Shown here: positions 35,825 through 43,955 of the stretch, in pieces
Layout: each line of letters starts with the position of its first letter
Numbering within the stretch: the first letter of the stretch is position 1
Translations under genes and position numbers: made by a program
Notes under the pieces: generated by a model
Databases searched by the model: none
Told to the model about the DNA's origin: nothing
The model's input: the letters and a program-made list of their open reading frames with translations, nothing else
Assembly: GCF_018343535.1 (NCBI RefSeq)
Contig: NZ_JAGYPF010000001.1
Location: 496,001 to 560,000, forward strand
Source of the DNA: Neobacillus rhizophilus
Lineage (GTDB): Bacteria; Bacillota; Bacilli; Bacillales; Cytobacillaceae
Direction of reading: 5' to 3'
DNA length: 64,000 nucleotides

Positions 35825-36633
35825 GATTGGACCATCTCCATGATTCTTTTCCGGTAAGCACCATGGTTTGTCGGCCCATGTCCCTGACCAATCGCAATTC
35901 CATCTTCAATTGCAGCTTGAATAAAATCCTTCGCCTTGATGACCGCTTGATATACATCTGCTCCCTTAGCCAGTTCGGCGGTAATCGCTGCTGAAAAAGT
36001 GCAGCCAGTGCCGTGTGTGTTCTTAGTCGGAATTCGCTTACTCGTAAAAGTATAGAATTCTTTTCCATCGAATAGGAGATCTATCGATTCTGAAGGGTTT
36101 TCATCATGGCCGCCTTTCAGAACAATGTTCTGCACCCCTAAGGCATGTAATTTTTTTGCTGCTTCACGCTTATCTTCCGCTGTACGTATAGACATCCCGG
36201 TTAGAACCTCAGCCTCGGGAATGTTCGGGGTTACCACTTTGGCAAGCGGCAATAAAAATTTCTGCATCGCAGAAATTGCTTCCATCTGCAGCAAGGAAGC
36301 TCCGCCTTTGGCAATCATTACAGGATCGACAACAACATTATCCCAATGATATTTTGTAAGATTAACAGATACAGCTTCGATAATTTCCGCATTAAATAAC
36401 ATACCCGTTTTCACCGCATCGGTCCCCATGTCCTCACCGATGGCTTTCATCTGTTCGATAACAACTTCGGCTGTCATTGGATAAACCCCATGGACGCCTA
36501 ATGTATTTTGCGCAGTAACGGCGGTTAATGCGGACATGCCAAAAACCTCTAACTCCTGAAACGTTTTTAAGTCCGCCTGAATTCCTGCCCCGCCGCCTGA
36601 ATCGGAACCTGCAATCGTTAACGCCATTTTCAT
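35821..36633 (-). CDS. thiD: Hydroxymethylpyrimidine (phosphate) kinase ThiD
   Basis: 270 residues of the ribokinase fold. [20 protein letters not shown] at the start, [18 protein letters not shown], and the anion-hole/catalytic [13 protein letters not shown] at the end. It phosphorylates HMP and HMP-P using ATP. It lies 16 bp after thiM. ATG with GGAGGAGAGC upstream. Confidence 0.93.
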   Translation of the reverse strand: MKMALTIAGSDSGGGAGIQADLKTFQELEVFGMSALTAVTAQNTLGVHGVYPMTAEVVIEQMKAIGEDMGTDAVKTGMLFNAEIIEAVSVNLTKYHWDNVVVDPVMIAKGGASLLQMEAISAMQKFLLPLAKVVTPNIPEAEVLTGMSIRTAEDKREAAKKLHALGVQNIVLKGGHDENPSESIDLLFDGKEFYTFTSKRIPTKNTHGTGCTFSAAITAELAKGADVYQAVIKAKDFIQAAIEDGIAIGQGHGPTNHGAYRKRIMEMVQS

Positions 36634-36649
36634 TATTGCTCTCCTCCAG

Positions 36650-37453
36650 CTATTTTTTTATGGAAGCGTAAAGATTGATGTCATCTGAAGCAACCTTCGA
36701 AAGCTGGTTCAAAAATTCGATTTGAAAGCTGCCTGGGCCTGATTCCACCGTTAGTTCCGCCGCCTTTTCTGCGGCTATTCCGTATATCGAGACTGCAGCA
36801 ACAGACGCCTGCATTAAATCTTTTTCTACCCCTGTAAACGCACCAATAACGGAGGTTAACAGACAGCCAGTACCTGTCACTTTTGTTAACAATGGATGCC
36901 CATTAGCCACAACGTATGTAGTCCTGCCATTGGTAATAACATCTTCTTTCCCTGTGATGACGACGATACAGTTTAATTTTTCTGCAGCAGTAATGGCAAG
37001 ATCGGCAATATTACCATTTGTGCGTCCCGCATCAACACCCTTGATTTCCCATTTCTCGCCAACGACATTGGCAATTTCAGCGGCATTCCCGCGAATGATG
37101 GATATCTTTAATTCCCTCATGATTCTTTGCGCTGTTTCCGTCCGATAAGGGGTTGCCCCTGCACCCACCGGGTCAAAAATAACCGGAATACCCTGTTCAT
37201 TGGCCGCCTCCCCTGCCAAAATCATCGAATCTACCGTTTGCGGATTTAACGTACCAATATTTAAAACTAGTGAACTAGCAATCCTTGCCATATCGGCTGC
37301 TTCTTCAACAGCATTGGCCATTACCGGTGAAGCACCAAGAGCCAAAAGTCCATTCGCAGTAAAATTGGTTACCACTACATTCGTAATATTATGTACAAGC
37401 GGTTTAGCATCTCTTACTTTTTGCAATGTTTCAAACAAAGTGTTTTTAAGCAA
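36650..37453 (-). CDS. thiM: Hydroxyethylthiazole kinase ThiM
   Basis: 267 residues. [40 protein letters not shown] [14 protein letters not shown] and the catalytic [16 protein letters not shown] are characteristic. It phosphorylates the salvaged thiazole alcohol. First gene of thiM-thiD-thiE-thiW under the upstream TPP riboswitch. TTG start with AAAGGAGG 8-9 bases upstream. Confidence 0.95.
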   Translation of the reverse strand: MLKNTLFETLQKVRDAKPLVHNITNVVVTNFTANGLLALGASPVMANAVEEAADMARIASSLVLNIGTLNPQTVDSMILAGEAANEQGIPVIFDPVGAGATPYRTETAQRIMRELKISIIRGNAAEIANVVGEKWEIKGVDAGRTNGNIADLAITAAEKLNCIVVITGKEDVITNGRTTYVVANGHPLLTKVTGTGCLLTSVIGAFTGVEKDLMQASVAAVSIYGIAAEKAAELTVESGPGSFQIEFLNQLSKVASDDINLYASIKK

Positions 37454-37476
37454 ATCCTTTTCCTCCTTTTAAAAAA

Positions 37477-37509
37477 TAAAAAAACCAGACCCTTATAAAG
37501 GACCTGGTT
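37477..37509 (-). terminator. Riboswitch expression-platform terminator (thiM operon)
   Basis: Minus strand AACCAGGTCCTTTATAAGGG..CTGGTTTTTT trimmed: AACCAGGTCC pairs with GGGTCTGGTT, then a T-run. Located between the aptamer and thiM. Confidence 0.9.
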
Positions 37510-37541
37510 AAGTTAAGTAAGAAACCGTAAAAATTAAACAT

Positions 37542-37638
37542 GGTCTACTTTCCTACGCTGGTATTATCCAGATCAGGTCCGAAGGGTTAAAAACTAGCCG
37601 TTTTCTCTCAGCCCGCTTACAGGGCACCCCTAGTAGTT
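37542..37638 (-). ncRNA. TPP riboswitch (THI element) controlling thiMDEW
   Basis: Minus-strand aptamer contains ACTAGGGGTGCC, GCGGGCTGAGAGAAA, AACCCTTCGGACCTGATC, TGGATAATACCAGCG and TAGGAAAGTAG, i.e. all THI-box helices in order, followed by a terminator before thiM. Confidence 0.96.
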
Positions 37639-37760
37639 ACATCAAATATGAAATTATCATCAGAATAAACCTAAGAATCTTTTTTGTAAAGAAAAATTTC
37701 TTAAGAATATACTTTTGTTTAATCTGCTTCTAAAAATTCGATTCCCAAAATTTGTAATTC

Positions 37761-38003
37761 TTAACTCTCTTTCGCAAGCTCCATCAATTCTTTAAGTTCA
37801 TTTGTAAAACCCTTAACGGCACGGTTATCCATGACCGTAACAGGAACACCGAGAAAACCGTATTTCTCCACTTCCTTTTGATACTCAGGATTTTCTGCCA
37901 CATTTCTTGTCTCAAAGGGAATTCCTTCTTCAATCAGGACTTTCTTAACCATTGTGCATTCGATACAGTCGTTGGTTGTATAAACAATTAATTGTTTGCT
38001 CAT
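37761..38003 (-). CDS. Glutaredoxin/NrdH-like thiol-disulfide protein
   Basis: 80 residues from the ATG at 38003 (MSKQLIVYTTNDCIECTMVKK). Redox motif CIEC at the start of helix 1, cis-Pro segment GVPVTVMDN and C-terminal GFTNELKELM fit the glutaredoxin fold. The frame extends upstream to 38069, but AGAGGAG stands ~8 bases before 38003. Likely a small cytoplasmic disulfide reductase. Partner unknown. Confidence 0.85.
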   Translation of the reverse strand: MSKQLIVYTTNDCIECTMVKKVLIEEGIPFETRNVAENPEYQKEVEKYGFLGVPVTVMDNRAVKGFTNELKELMELAKES

Positions 38004-38267
38004 GAAAAAATTCTCCTCTGTTCGATTATGTCTAACGATAACAATATTCATTTTACTTACTAAAAGCAATTAAAATGATTATATGCCAAATGATTTGTAT
38101 TAAGCCAAACAGTGGGAATACTGCTTCATGTCGGGGCATGTCGTTTTTGCACACCACTCTTCCGACATGACAACTCGATAAATGTCACTTCATGCGCTTT
38201 CCCAAGGAATAAACACAATAATTCCCCATCACAAAATAAACTATTCAAACTAAGACGACGAAAAAAC

Positions 38268-38299
38268 AAAAAATTAACCGTCAAAAAATGACGGTTTAA
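38268..38299 (-). terminator. Terminator of the kinase/glycosyltransferase cluster
   Basis: Minus strand AACCGTCA-TTTTT-TGACGGTT followed by AATTTTTTG. The rest of the 38004-38333 gap has an imperfect palindrome CATGTCGG..CCGACATG (38128-38168) and the dispersed repeat, but no gene. Confidence 0.75.
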
Positions 38300-38323
38300 A
38301 CGATTGTATACATTATTTTACAA

Positions 38324-38380
38324 TCCACCCACCTTAGGTGGACAAATTGCCAAAATGTCTTTTTGTGGTGTCTGACACCC
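38324..38380. repeat. Dispersed GGTGGACA/GGTGTCTGACACC repeat overlapping a gene 3' end
   Basis: CCTTAGGTGGACAAATTG ... TTTTTGTGGTGTCTGACACC. It encodes the final ~14 codons of the HipA-like kinase gene (tail ending SDTTKRHFGNLST), just as the copy at 12443 encodes the tail of the response regulator. Confidence 0.75.
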
Positions 38381-39128
38381 ATTTTCTTTTCATAAACCTT
38401 TCGAGCAACTTAGGAAGAATTTTTTTTCGCCTTGTTACGAGTGTTGTTACTATTGCTTTTTTTTCGTCTTTCGTGACGCCCCAATCTTCCGGGATAAGCT
38501 CAACAATTTCTTCTATTAATAGGATGGGGATAGTTTGAATGATTTCCATGTGCTCAGAGAAAGTATTTTCATCCTCGATATAGGCCGACATCAATTCATG
38601 TGTGGCACTTTTTAATAAATCGGCAGGAAGATTCTCTACATCCTCCTGGGTCCAATTATAAGAACCAAAAACCTCTGCCTGGTCGATCATCCAAAGCTTA
38701 TATGCACCTGAAGCAACTTCTTGAAAAAGAACATTCATACGGGTCCGATCACGATTAAATAGCCAATAATCAAATGCAATAATACCCGCTAATGACTGGT
38801 GGTTATCAATAGAAGAAATTTTTGAAACCTCGTGGCCATCCAGACAATCGGGAATATACAAGGATGCAAATTGGTATTGGGTGTGGCCCATCACGGCAAG
38901 TTCAGGCACCTGTAACGAGAATTCCTGCGGAATTTCTACGATTCTGCCAAATGGAATTGGCAATCCTAGATATCGCCCAAGGCAGTAGGCGACCCATTCA
39001 TTGGGCAGTGATCTTTCAAAGCCTTGCTGAAAAAATTTCACCACATATTCCCTGCTATCATCAAACGTGATTAAATGAGCATTCGATTTTCCTTGTAATT
39101 TTTTCTGATAAGAAACAGGTTTAATCAA
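38334..39128 (-). CDS. HipA-like kinase-domain protein
   Basis: 264 residues. It resembles the stand-alone HipA-like kinase family (PF20613 type): GKSNAHLITFDDSREYVVKF as nucleotide-binding N-lobe, LPNEWVAYCLGRYLGLPIP, and the catalytic-type GIIAFDYWLFNRDRTRMNVLF (NRDR..N) followed by the metal-binding-like MIDQAEVFG. No HipB partner is near. Overlaps the preceding glycosyltransferase gene by 4 bp (ATGA), so they are coupled. The C-terminal tail is derived from a dispersed repeat. Target unknown; a role in spore-surface modification is inference. Confidence 0.75.
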   Translation of the reverse strand: MIKPVSYQKKLQGKSNAHLITFDDSREYVVKFFQQGFERSLPNEWVAYCLGRYLGLPIPFGRIVEIPQEFSLQVPELAVMGHTQYQFASLYIPDCLDGHEVSKISSIDNHQSLAGIIAFDYWLFNRDRTRMNVLFQEVASGAYKLWMIDQAEVFGSYNWTQEDVENLPADLLKSATHELMSAYIEDENTFSEHMEIIQTIPILLIEEIVELIPEDWGVTKDEKKAIVTTLVTRRKKILPKLLERFMKRKWVSDTTKRHFGNLST

Positions 39129-40240
39129 GTCGCCTCCACCTCCCCATCTCCCTTCCTCTCCAATTGAATGAATGATTTTAATAAATGAACGTATTGATCC
39201 GCGACCACTTGAATGGCGAAATTTTCTTCCACCCGACGAATTGCAGCTTCCGACATATTTCGATGCATGTCGGGATTGTCTACAATCTCATAGATTTGCT
39301 TGACTGCATCGTCGACGTTTTGGCCCCGATAAAGCAAGCCTGTCTCACCATTTACCACCAGTTCGTTAATTGGCATGATGTTAGAAGCAACAACAGGCAC
39401 CCCGCACACCATCGATTCAATAAAGGTATTCCCAAACGATTCCGACTTGGTTGTCGCTAGAGTGCAACCGCCAGATTCGCGAATTTTGGCATAGACATGC
39501 GGCATCTGCTGGTACGGAATCACGGGAAACCATTTTACAATGTCGGTTAGCCCTTCGTCTTTCCAAGCTGCCGCAAATTCTTCGCGCTGGACACTTTGCG
39601 CACCGCCGATAAGCCAGAATTCAATATCATCCCGTTCAGTTTTTATTTTCTTGGCTATCTCCAATAGCATCGGCCAGTTCTTACGTTTATCAGTCCGGCC
39701 AATCCAGCCTACTATTTTTTTATCCCTTAACAATTCTGGCTCGCTTAAAAAGTCGATTTCCTCCACAGGCAATGCCCGAAAATAGGAAGTATCAACTCCG
39801 TTGTTTATGACGTGAATGGGGATTCCCTCTGATAAAATGGAGACAAGCCGTTTCTGATAGTGTGAAGGAACTATGATTATTTTTGGCTGGATTCCTTTAA
39901 AGGATTTTAAATGGGGCATCAGCTTGATGAGTTCAGGGGTTCTGGCCTCTGTAAAAATAGGGCCTTTATAATTAGCCTTTCGAATCCATTTATACGCGGC
40001 ACCTGTGTCTACCACGATTATCGCATCATAAGTATTTGATTTTATCACGTTAATAATCTCCTGCTCATCCTTCGTTAAATAGATTTTGGCCACATCCTGC
40101 ATAATATGAAGTCCGCCGTGGTCTGTCGTATAGAGGAATTCCGTTTCAATCCCGTGTTTTTTAAAATAAATGGCTCGATTTCGCCAGCCGGCATTTACTC
40201 CTCCTACAGTAAGCAAGCGCCAGATGACTAATATCTTCAT
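39125..40240 (-). CDS. GT4-type glycosyltransferase
   Basis: 371 residues, GT-B fold. N-terminal MKILVIWRLLTVGGVNAGWRNR acceptor domain; C-terminal nucleotide-sugar domain with VGWIGRTDKRKNWPMLLEIAKKI, SKSESFGNTFIESMVCGVPVVAS (E-x7-E motif) and NGETGLLYRG. No signal peptide; cytoplasmic or membrane-peripheral. Sits between two kinase-like genes on the same strand, 35 bp after the one at 40276. The sugar and acceptor are unknown. Confidence 0.85.
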   Translation of the reverse strand: MKILVIWRLLTVGGVNAGWRNRAIYFKKHGIETEFLYTTDHGGLHIMQDVAKIYLTKDEQEIINVIKSNTYDAIIVVDTGAAYKWIRKANYKGPIFTEARTPELIKLMPHLKSFKGIQPKIIIVPSHYQKRLVSILSEGIPIHVINNGVDTSYFRALPVEEIDFLSEPELLRDKKIVGWIGRTDKRKNWPMLLEIAKKIKTERDDIEFWLIGGAQSVQREEFAAAWKDEGLTDIVKWFPVIPYQQMPHVYAKIRESGGCTLATTKSESFGNTFIESMVCGVPVVASNIMPINELVVNGETGLLYRGQNVDDAVKQIYEIVDNPDMHRNMSEAAIRRVEENFAIQVVADQYVHLLKSFIQLERKGDGEVEAT

Positions 40241-40275
40241 GTTCGCTTCACCTCTCTTCTAAATGATTATGAAGA

Positions 40276-41382
40276 TTACTTTTTGTGTCTTTTCTTATCT
40301 TTATCATGCTTATGGCCTTTCCTATCTTTATCATGCTTATGGCCTTTCCTATCTTTATCATGCTTGCCTTTACTGTGGTGATTGTGTCCTTTTCGGTCTT
40401 CATATCGGTAACCTTCATACCCACGGGAGCGTTTATCCTCACTTTTCCTACTTTTCCCACTTTTCTCTCTTTTTCCACTTTCCTCACTTTTCCTACTTTT
40501 CTCGCTTTTCCTACTATCCTCTTTCACCGAGTAATTCTTTAGAAAACTTTGTTCACGCTTATCCCAGTAGTCGTCAATTTTTTCCATAACTGCTTCCAGG
40601 TCAGTTCCCCGGGCCAGCATGGTTTTGATCCATTCTTCCTTAAAAACCTTGTACATTAACCCTTCAAGCTGTAATACGTATTTTTTTTCGTTGTCTACTA
40701 TTAAATTCTTTTCACTTAATATTTTTAAAGTTTTTTTGTCGGATTTTTGCTTGAGTATAATTTCATAAATATGACGTGAAAGTTCTTCCATACGGATGAA
40801 GTTCTGCCATTCCTCATATAAGTCAGGCGATAATGCTTGTACATGGGATAAAAATACTTCTTTATACTCTTTCCCTAAGGAATTAATTAATTTTCTAGGA
40901 TAAGGGTAAACACGGTCGCGCCATACGGTCCTCGCGACATCAATCACCTTTAAGCTCCCGTCCTCCTGCAAATAGATTTGCCGTTTATGATGGTCTATCC
41001 GTTCATAACCTATCTTTTTAAAAGTAATGAGCATGTCTATTAGTTTTGCAGAGAGTTCCTCCGTTAATGGCTGTGATTGCAAATATTCCCGCAAATCAAC
41101 CCCTTTGATAATCTCCATTGCGATGTAAAGCTTTCCTTTTGCATATACTCGCGGTAAAAGGGTGGTATTTTGGCCAAGCGATAAAGCATAAAACTCCCGT
41201 TCACAATCCTCTTCATTTCCAAACACCTTAACGCAAATGTCATTAGTATATTGAAAAACTGCTCCCTGCCTGCCTTTACCAATCATCGTCATCAGGGTAT
41301 TATTCACAACCTCCACATCTGCATTCGGTACATTTTGGACGCTAATAGAGCTCAATATATTTTCAAGACGCTTAATATCCAT
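40276..41382 (-). CDS. Ser/Thr-kinase-like protein with Ser/Lys/Arg/His-rich tail
   Basis: 368 residues. Kinase-like domain (~20-220): glycine-rich MIGKGRQGAVFQYTNDICVKVF with a VK lysine, MEIIKGVDLREYL hinge, and RIDHHKRQIYL/KVIDVARTVWRD in place of the HRD and DFG loops. A central helical part follows, then a low-complexity tail (~290-368) of RKSEKSRKSEESGKREK and GHKHDKDRK repeats. It resembles YrzF-type Bacillus kinases. The tail is like CotG-type phosphorylated spore coat proteins, so self- or coat phosphorylation is possible (inference). Heads the kinase-GT-HipA cluster. Confidence 0.72.
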   Translation of the reverse strand: MDIKRLENILSSISVQNVPNADVEVVNNTLMTMIGKGRQGAVFQYTNDICVKVFGNEEDCEREFYALSLGQNTTLLPRVYAKGKLYIAMEIIKGVDLREYLQSQPLTEELSAKLIDMLITFKKIGYERIDHHKRQIYLQEDGSLKVIDVARTVWRDRVYPYPRKLINSLGKEYKEVFLSHVQALSPDLYEEWQNFIRMEELSRHIYEIILKQKSDKKTLKILSEKNLIVDNEKKYVLQLEGLMYKVFKEEWIKTMLARGTDLEAVMEKIDDYWDKREQSFLKNYSVKEDSRKSEKSRKSEESGKREKSGKSRKSEDKRSRGYEGYRYEDRKGHNHHSKGKHDKDRKGHKHDKDRKGHKHDKDKKRHKK

Positions 41383-41589
41383 TTATTTCCTCCCTCCTGT
41401 ATTTATTAAAATATGCCATTAGGCTTGAAGCATAATTCATTAATATTACCTCCACAAAACGATAACCTTCCAAAATCTTAACAATATCTGCCTCTTCTAA
41501 TAGTTAATTCATATGAGCGGCGAATGGTTAAGGCTTGTATCCTATAAATGTGAAAGTAATTTTTGAAAATAGTATTTTTTCATAAAAAA

Positions 41590-41606
41590 AACCTTGATAT
41601 CAAGGC
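41590..41606 (-). terminator. Perfect palindromic terminator left of IS copy B
   Basis: CCTTGATATCAAGG; on the minus strand it is followed by TTTTTTTT. The related hairpin CCTTG-ATAATT-CAAGG lies immediately right of the IS at 42443-42460, which suggests that the IS went into a terminator. Confidence 0.65.
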
Positions 41607-41698
41607 CAGATTGTCGAGAAAGAGTATTTTTATCGGCAATTTTATTTTTTGTCCAAACCTAAATGACCAAACTTTTATTGTTTATCCCTGCTAACTGG

Positions 41699-41833
41699 CC
41701 TGTTGATTTCCGCTCCGGGCACTCGCTTTCCGCGGGGAGGTCCTGGAGCCTCCTCGGCGCTTTTGGCGCCTGCGGGGTCTCCAGTGACCTCTATATCCCG
41801 CAGGAGTCGATTGCCCTCCACTCCAATCAACAG
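41699..41833. repeat. 135-bp palindromic repeat, left arm in IS copy B
   Basis: Starts CCTGTTGATTTCCGC, ends CTCCAATCAACAGG. Nearly identical to 26068-26202. Confidence 0.87.
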
Positions 41834-41842
41834 GGAGGCAAA

Positions 41843-42155
41843 TCAACCAAAAGTATTGCAACACACATTTTCCAGCGTTGCTAAGTGTGTTGCAATCTTT
41901 TTCAATTTAGACAGGCTTTCTAGTTGTCTTTCAGAACGAATACCAAAAAAATACCCAATAAACATCATTTTTAAAAAAATAAGGGAATCAGATGGGCGGC
42001 CATTGTCCTCACTATAAAAAGGACGAACTTTTTCAAGAAGAAACGAGAAATCAATATATTTGTCAATCAAGCTAAGAAGGGTGGTCATCTGGATCCAATT
42101 CTTCAATAGAAACAAATTCATATTCACTTTGGCTATACTCTTTTGGCTTAAACAT
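41843..42155 (-). pseudogene. IS1182-family transposase, frameshifted and truncated
   Basis: From the ATG at 42155 the frame reads MFKPKEYSQSEYEFVSIEEL, then a one-base shift creates a stop. The next frame continues LIDKYIDFSFLLEKVRPF and YSEDNGRPSDSLIFLKMMF, then YFFGIRSERQLE, the standard DUF772-like N-terminus of IS1182 transposases. The catalytic DDE domain is missing. The end contains a TTGCAACACA hairpin. Confidence 0.85.
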
Positions 42156-42203
42156 TAAATTCACCACTTATTTTTTTGGAGTTGAAGAACTTAATTGAAT
42201 ACA

Positions 42204-42337
42204 CCTGTTGATTGGCGCGGAAGGCACGTAGACTCCTGAGGGAGTACGGGGCAGGGGAGACCCCGCAGGAGCGAAGCGACGAGGAGGCTCCCCGGCACGC
42301 CCGCGGAAAGCGAAGTGCCTGGAGCGCCAATCAACAG
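42204..42337. repeat. ~134-bp palindromic repeat, right arm in IS copy B
   Basis: Starts CCTGTTGATTGGCGCGG and ends GGAGCGCCAATCAACAG; inverted relative to 41699-41833 and nearly identical to 26494-26625. Confidence 0.87.
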
Positions 42338-42442
42338 ACTTGTTGAAAAGCCTTATATTAATAATGTTACAATAAATTAACGCGGTGGATCATTAAAGGA
42401 AATGAGTAAAATAAAAGGCTGTCGATAGTTTCTCGACAGCCT

Positions 42443-42460
42443 GACCTTGATAATTCAAGG
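42443..42460 (+). terminator. Hairpin with T-run right of IS copy B
   Basis: ACCTTG-ATAATT-CAAGGT followed by TTTTT. Confidence 0.55.
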
Positions 42461-42490
42461 TTTTTAATTTGGAATACGTAATACCTTGGC

Positions 42491-43834
42491 TTATAGAATT
42501 AAAAATGCTATTGGTGCTGTAATCAGGATGGTCAGGACTACTCGTTCGAACCAGATGACCACAAGTTTGCCGACTGTAAGTGGTATTTCAGTTGAAAGGA
42601 TACATGGTACCACTGCCGAGAAGAAAATGATGGAAGAAACCGATACAACGGCAATGACAAACTTTGTAACAAGTGCAGCCTTTGTTACTAAAAGTGCCGG
42701 TAAGAACATTTCGGCAATACTTAAAGCACTGGCTTTTGAAGCAAGCATGGCATTCGGAAGCTGTACGAGCTTTGCAAAAGGATAGAAAATGTAGCCAAGC
42801 CAATCAAAAACTGGGGTAAATTCCGCTAAAACAAGACCCAGCAAGCCCACTGACATGATCGAAGGAAGAATCCCCATTGTCATGATAAAGCCGTCTTTAA
42901 GGTTGTCCCAAATGTTTTTACCAAGACTAGGAGACTCGTTCGCAGTTACCATCGCTTCTTTCCATGCAGTCTTCACTCTGTCTTTCTTAATGATAACCTC
43001 TTCGTCACCCTCCATATCTTGATAATAGGAATCACTCATTTTGGATAACGGCCAAATGCGGACGGTAATAGCGGTTACAATGAAAGTTACTACAAAAGTT
43101 ACCCAAAAGTACGCATTCCAGATGTTCATTATATCCAGTGTTTTAGCAACAACTATCATAAATGTGGCAGAAACAGTAGAAAATCCTGTTGCAATAATCG
43201 CTGCTTCTTTAATAGTATATTTTCCTTCTTTAAAAACACGGTTGGTAATTAATAATCCAATTGAGTAGCTTCCTACAAAGGATGCCACTGCATCAATAGC
43301 AGAACGTCCCGGTGTCTTCCAAATCGGCTTCATCACCGGCTGCATAAAGATTCCGACAAATTCAAGCAATCCATAACCGACTAATAAAGCCAGAAAAACG
43401 GAGCCGATTGGTACCAGCAAACCAACTGAAATGACTAATTTGTTAAATAAAAACGGTGCCATATTTGGGTCAAAAAACCACTTAGGGCCGACATTAAATA
43501 CAAGCATCACACCTGCCACAAAACCAAACACTTTTAGGATTGAAAAGACTAATGTTACCGTGTCTTTTTTCCATGTGCCTTTAATAAATGGGTAAACAGC
43601 ACCCAATAAAACCACGAGCAATGCATAATATGGCAGAACTCCTGGAGCCGCCGTTTGAATGTAGGAAACAATGTGGTCCAGCATGATAGATGATTTCCCA
43701 TTTACTGTTACCGGAATAAAAAAGACAAAAATACCAATGGCACTATAAACAAAAAACTTCACGATATTCATCATGTTGCTGTTCTGTAATTCCGGCTGTA
43801 CAGCCTTTACTTGTTCAACTGAATGATTTGCCAT
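42491..43834 (-). CDS. yjiH: YjiH-family (nucleoside-recognition/Gate domain) transporter
   Basis: 447 residues, about ten helices. The YjiH family has two Gate-like halves. Visible landmarks are GRSAIDAVASFVGSYSIGLLITNRVFKEGKYT, ATGFSTVSATFMIVVAKTL and SKASALSIAEMFLPALLV. It lies at the end of the hut cluster, so histidine or urocanate uptake is plausible, but the substrate is inferred only from context. The terminator region behind it is interrupted by IS copy B. Confidence 0.8.
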   Translation of the reverse strand: MANHSVEQVKAVQPELQNSNMMNIVKFFVYSAIGIFVFFIPVTVNGKSSIMLDHIVSYIQTAAPGVLPYYALLVVLLGAVYPFIKGTWKKDTVTLVFSILKVFGFVAGVMLVFNVGPKWFFDPNMAPFLFNKLVISVGLLVPIGSVFLALLVGYGLLEFVGIFMQPVMKPIWKTPGRSAIDAVASFVGSYSIGLLITNRVFKEGKYTIKEAAIIATGFSTVSATFMIVVAKTLDIMNIWNAYFWVTFVVTFIVTAITVRIWPLSKMSDSYYQDMEGDEEVIIKKDRVKTAWKEAMVTANESPSLGKNIWDNLKDGFIMTMGILPSIMSVGLLGLVLAEFTPVFDWLGYIFYPFAKLVQLPNAMLASKASALSIAEMFLPALLVTKAALVTKFVIAVVSVSSIIFFSAVVPCILSTEIPLTVGKLVVIWFERVVLTILITAPIAFLIL

Positions 43835-43899
43835 ACTCCATCCCCCTTGAAATAAACTTCCTTTAGTTCATTAAAGTACAAAACCAAAAAATTAAGTAT

Positions 43900-43955
43900 T
43901 TGTCCACCTGAGGTGGACAAATACCCCAAATTGTCTTTCTGTGCTGCTTGACACC
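43900..43955. repeat. Dispersed TTGTCCACCTGAGGTGGACAA / GCTTGACACC repeat behind hutG
   Basis: Palindromic TGTCCACCTGAGGTGGACA half plus TTGTCTTTCTGTGCTGCTTGACACC half shown in pieces; the final ACACC touches the hutG stop codon. Confidence 0.7.

Larger units (their letters stand above)
41612..42438. mobile_element. Decayed IS1182-like element, copy B
   Basis: 827 bp with inverted ends TGTCGAGAAA / TTTCTCGACA. Contains the inverted ~135-bp repeats at 41699-41833 and 42204-42337 and a better preserved transposase N-terminus between them. Same architecture as copy A. It fills most of the 41383-42490 gap. I see nothing else in 41383-41589. Confidence 0.85.

Noticed and set aside
30001..37640. 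Complete de novo thiamin synthesis operon
   Set aside because: No thiC, thiG, thiS, thiF or thiO is present; all genes fit salvage and uptake.
38128..38168. CATGTCGG..CCGACATG palindrome as an operator
   Set aside because: The arms are 20+ bp apart and unlike any operator I know, and it occurs only once; noted under the terminator entry but not claimed.
38334..39128. HipBA-type toxin-antitoxin module
   Set aside because: No HipB-like antitoxin gene is adjacent, and the gene is coupled to a glycosyltransferase instead.
40263..40589. Plus-strand Tyr/His/Phe-rich ORFs opposite the kinase tail
   Set aside because: Mirror of the Lys/Asp/His repeat codons in the kinase gene; no start signal.
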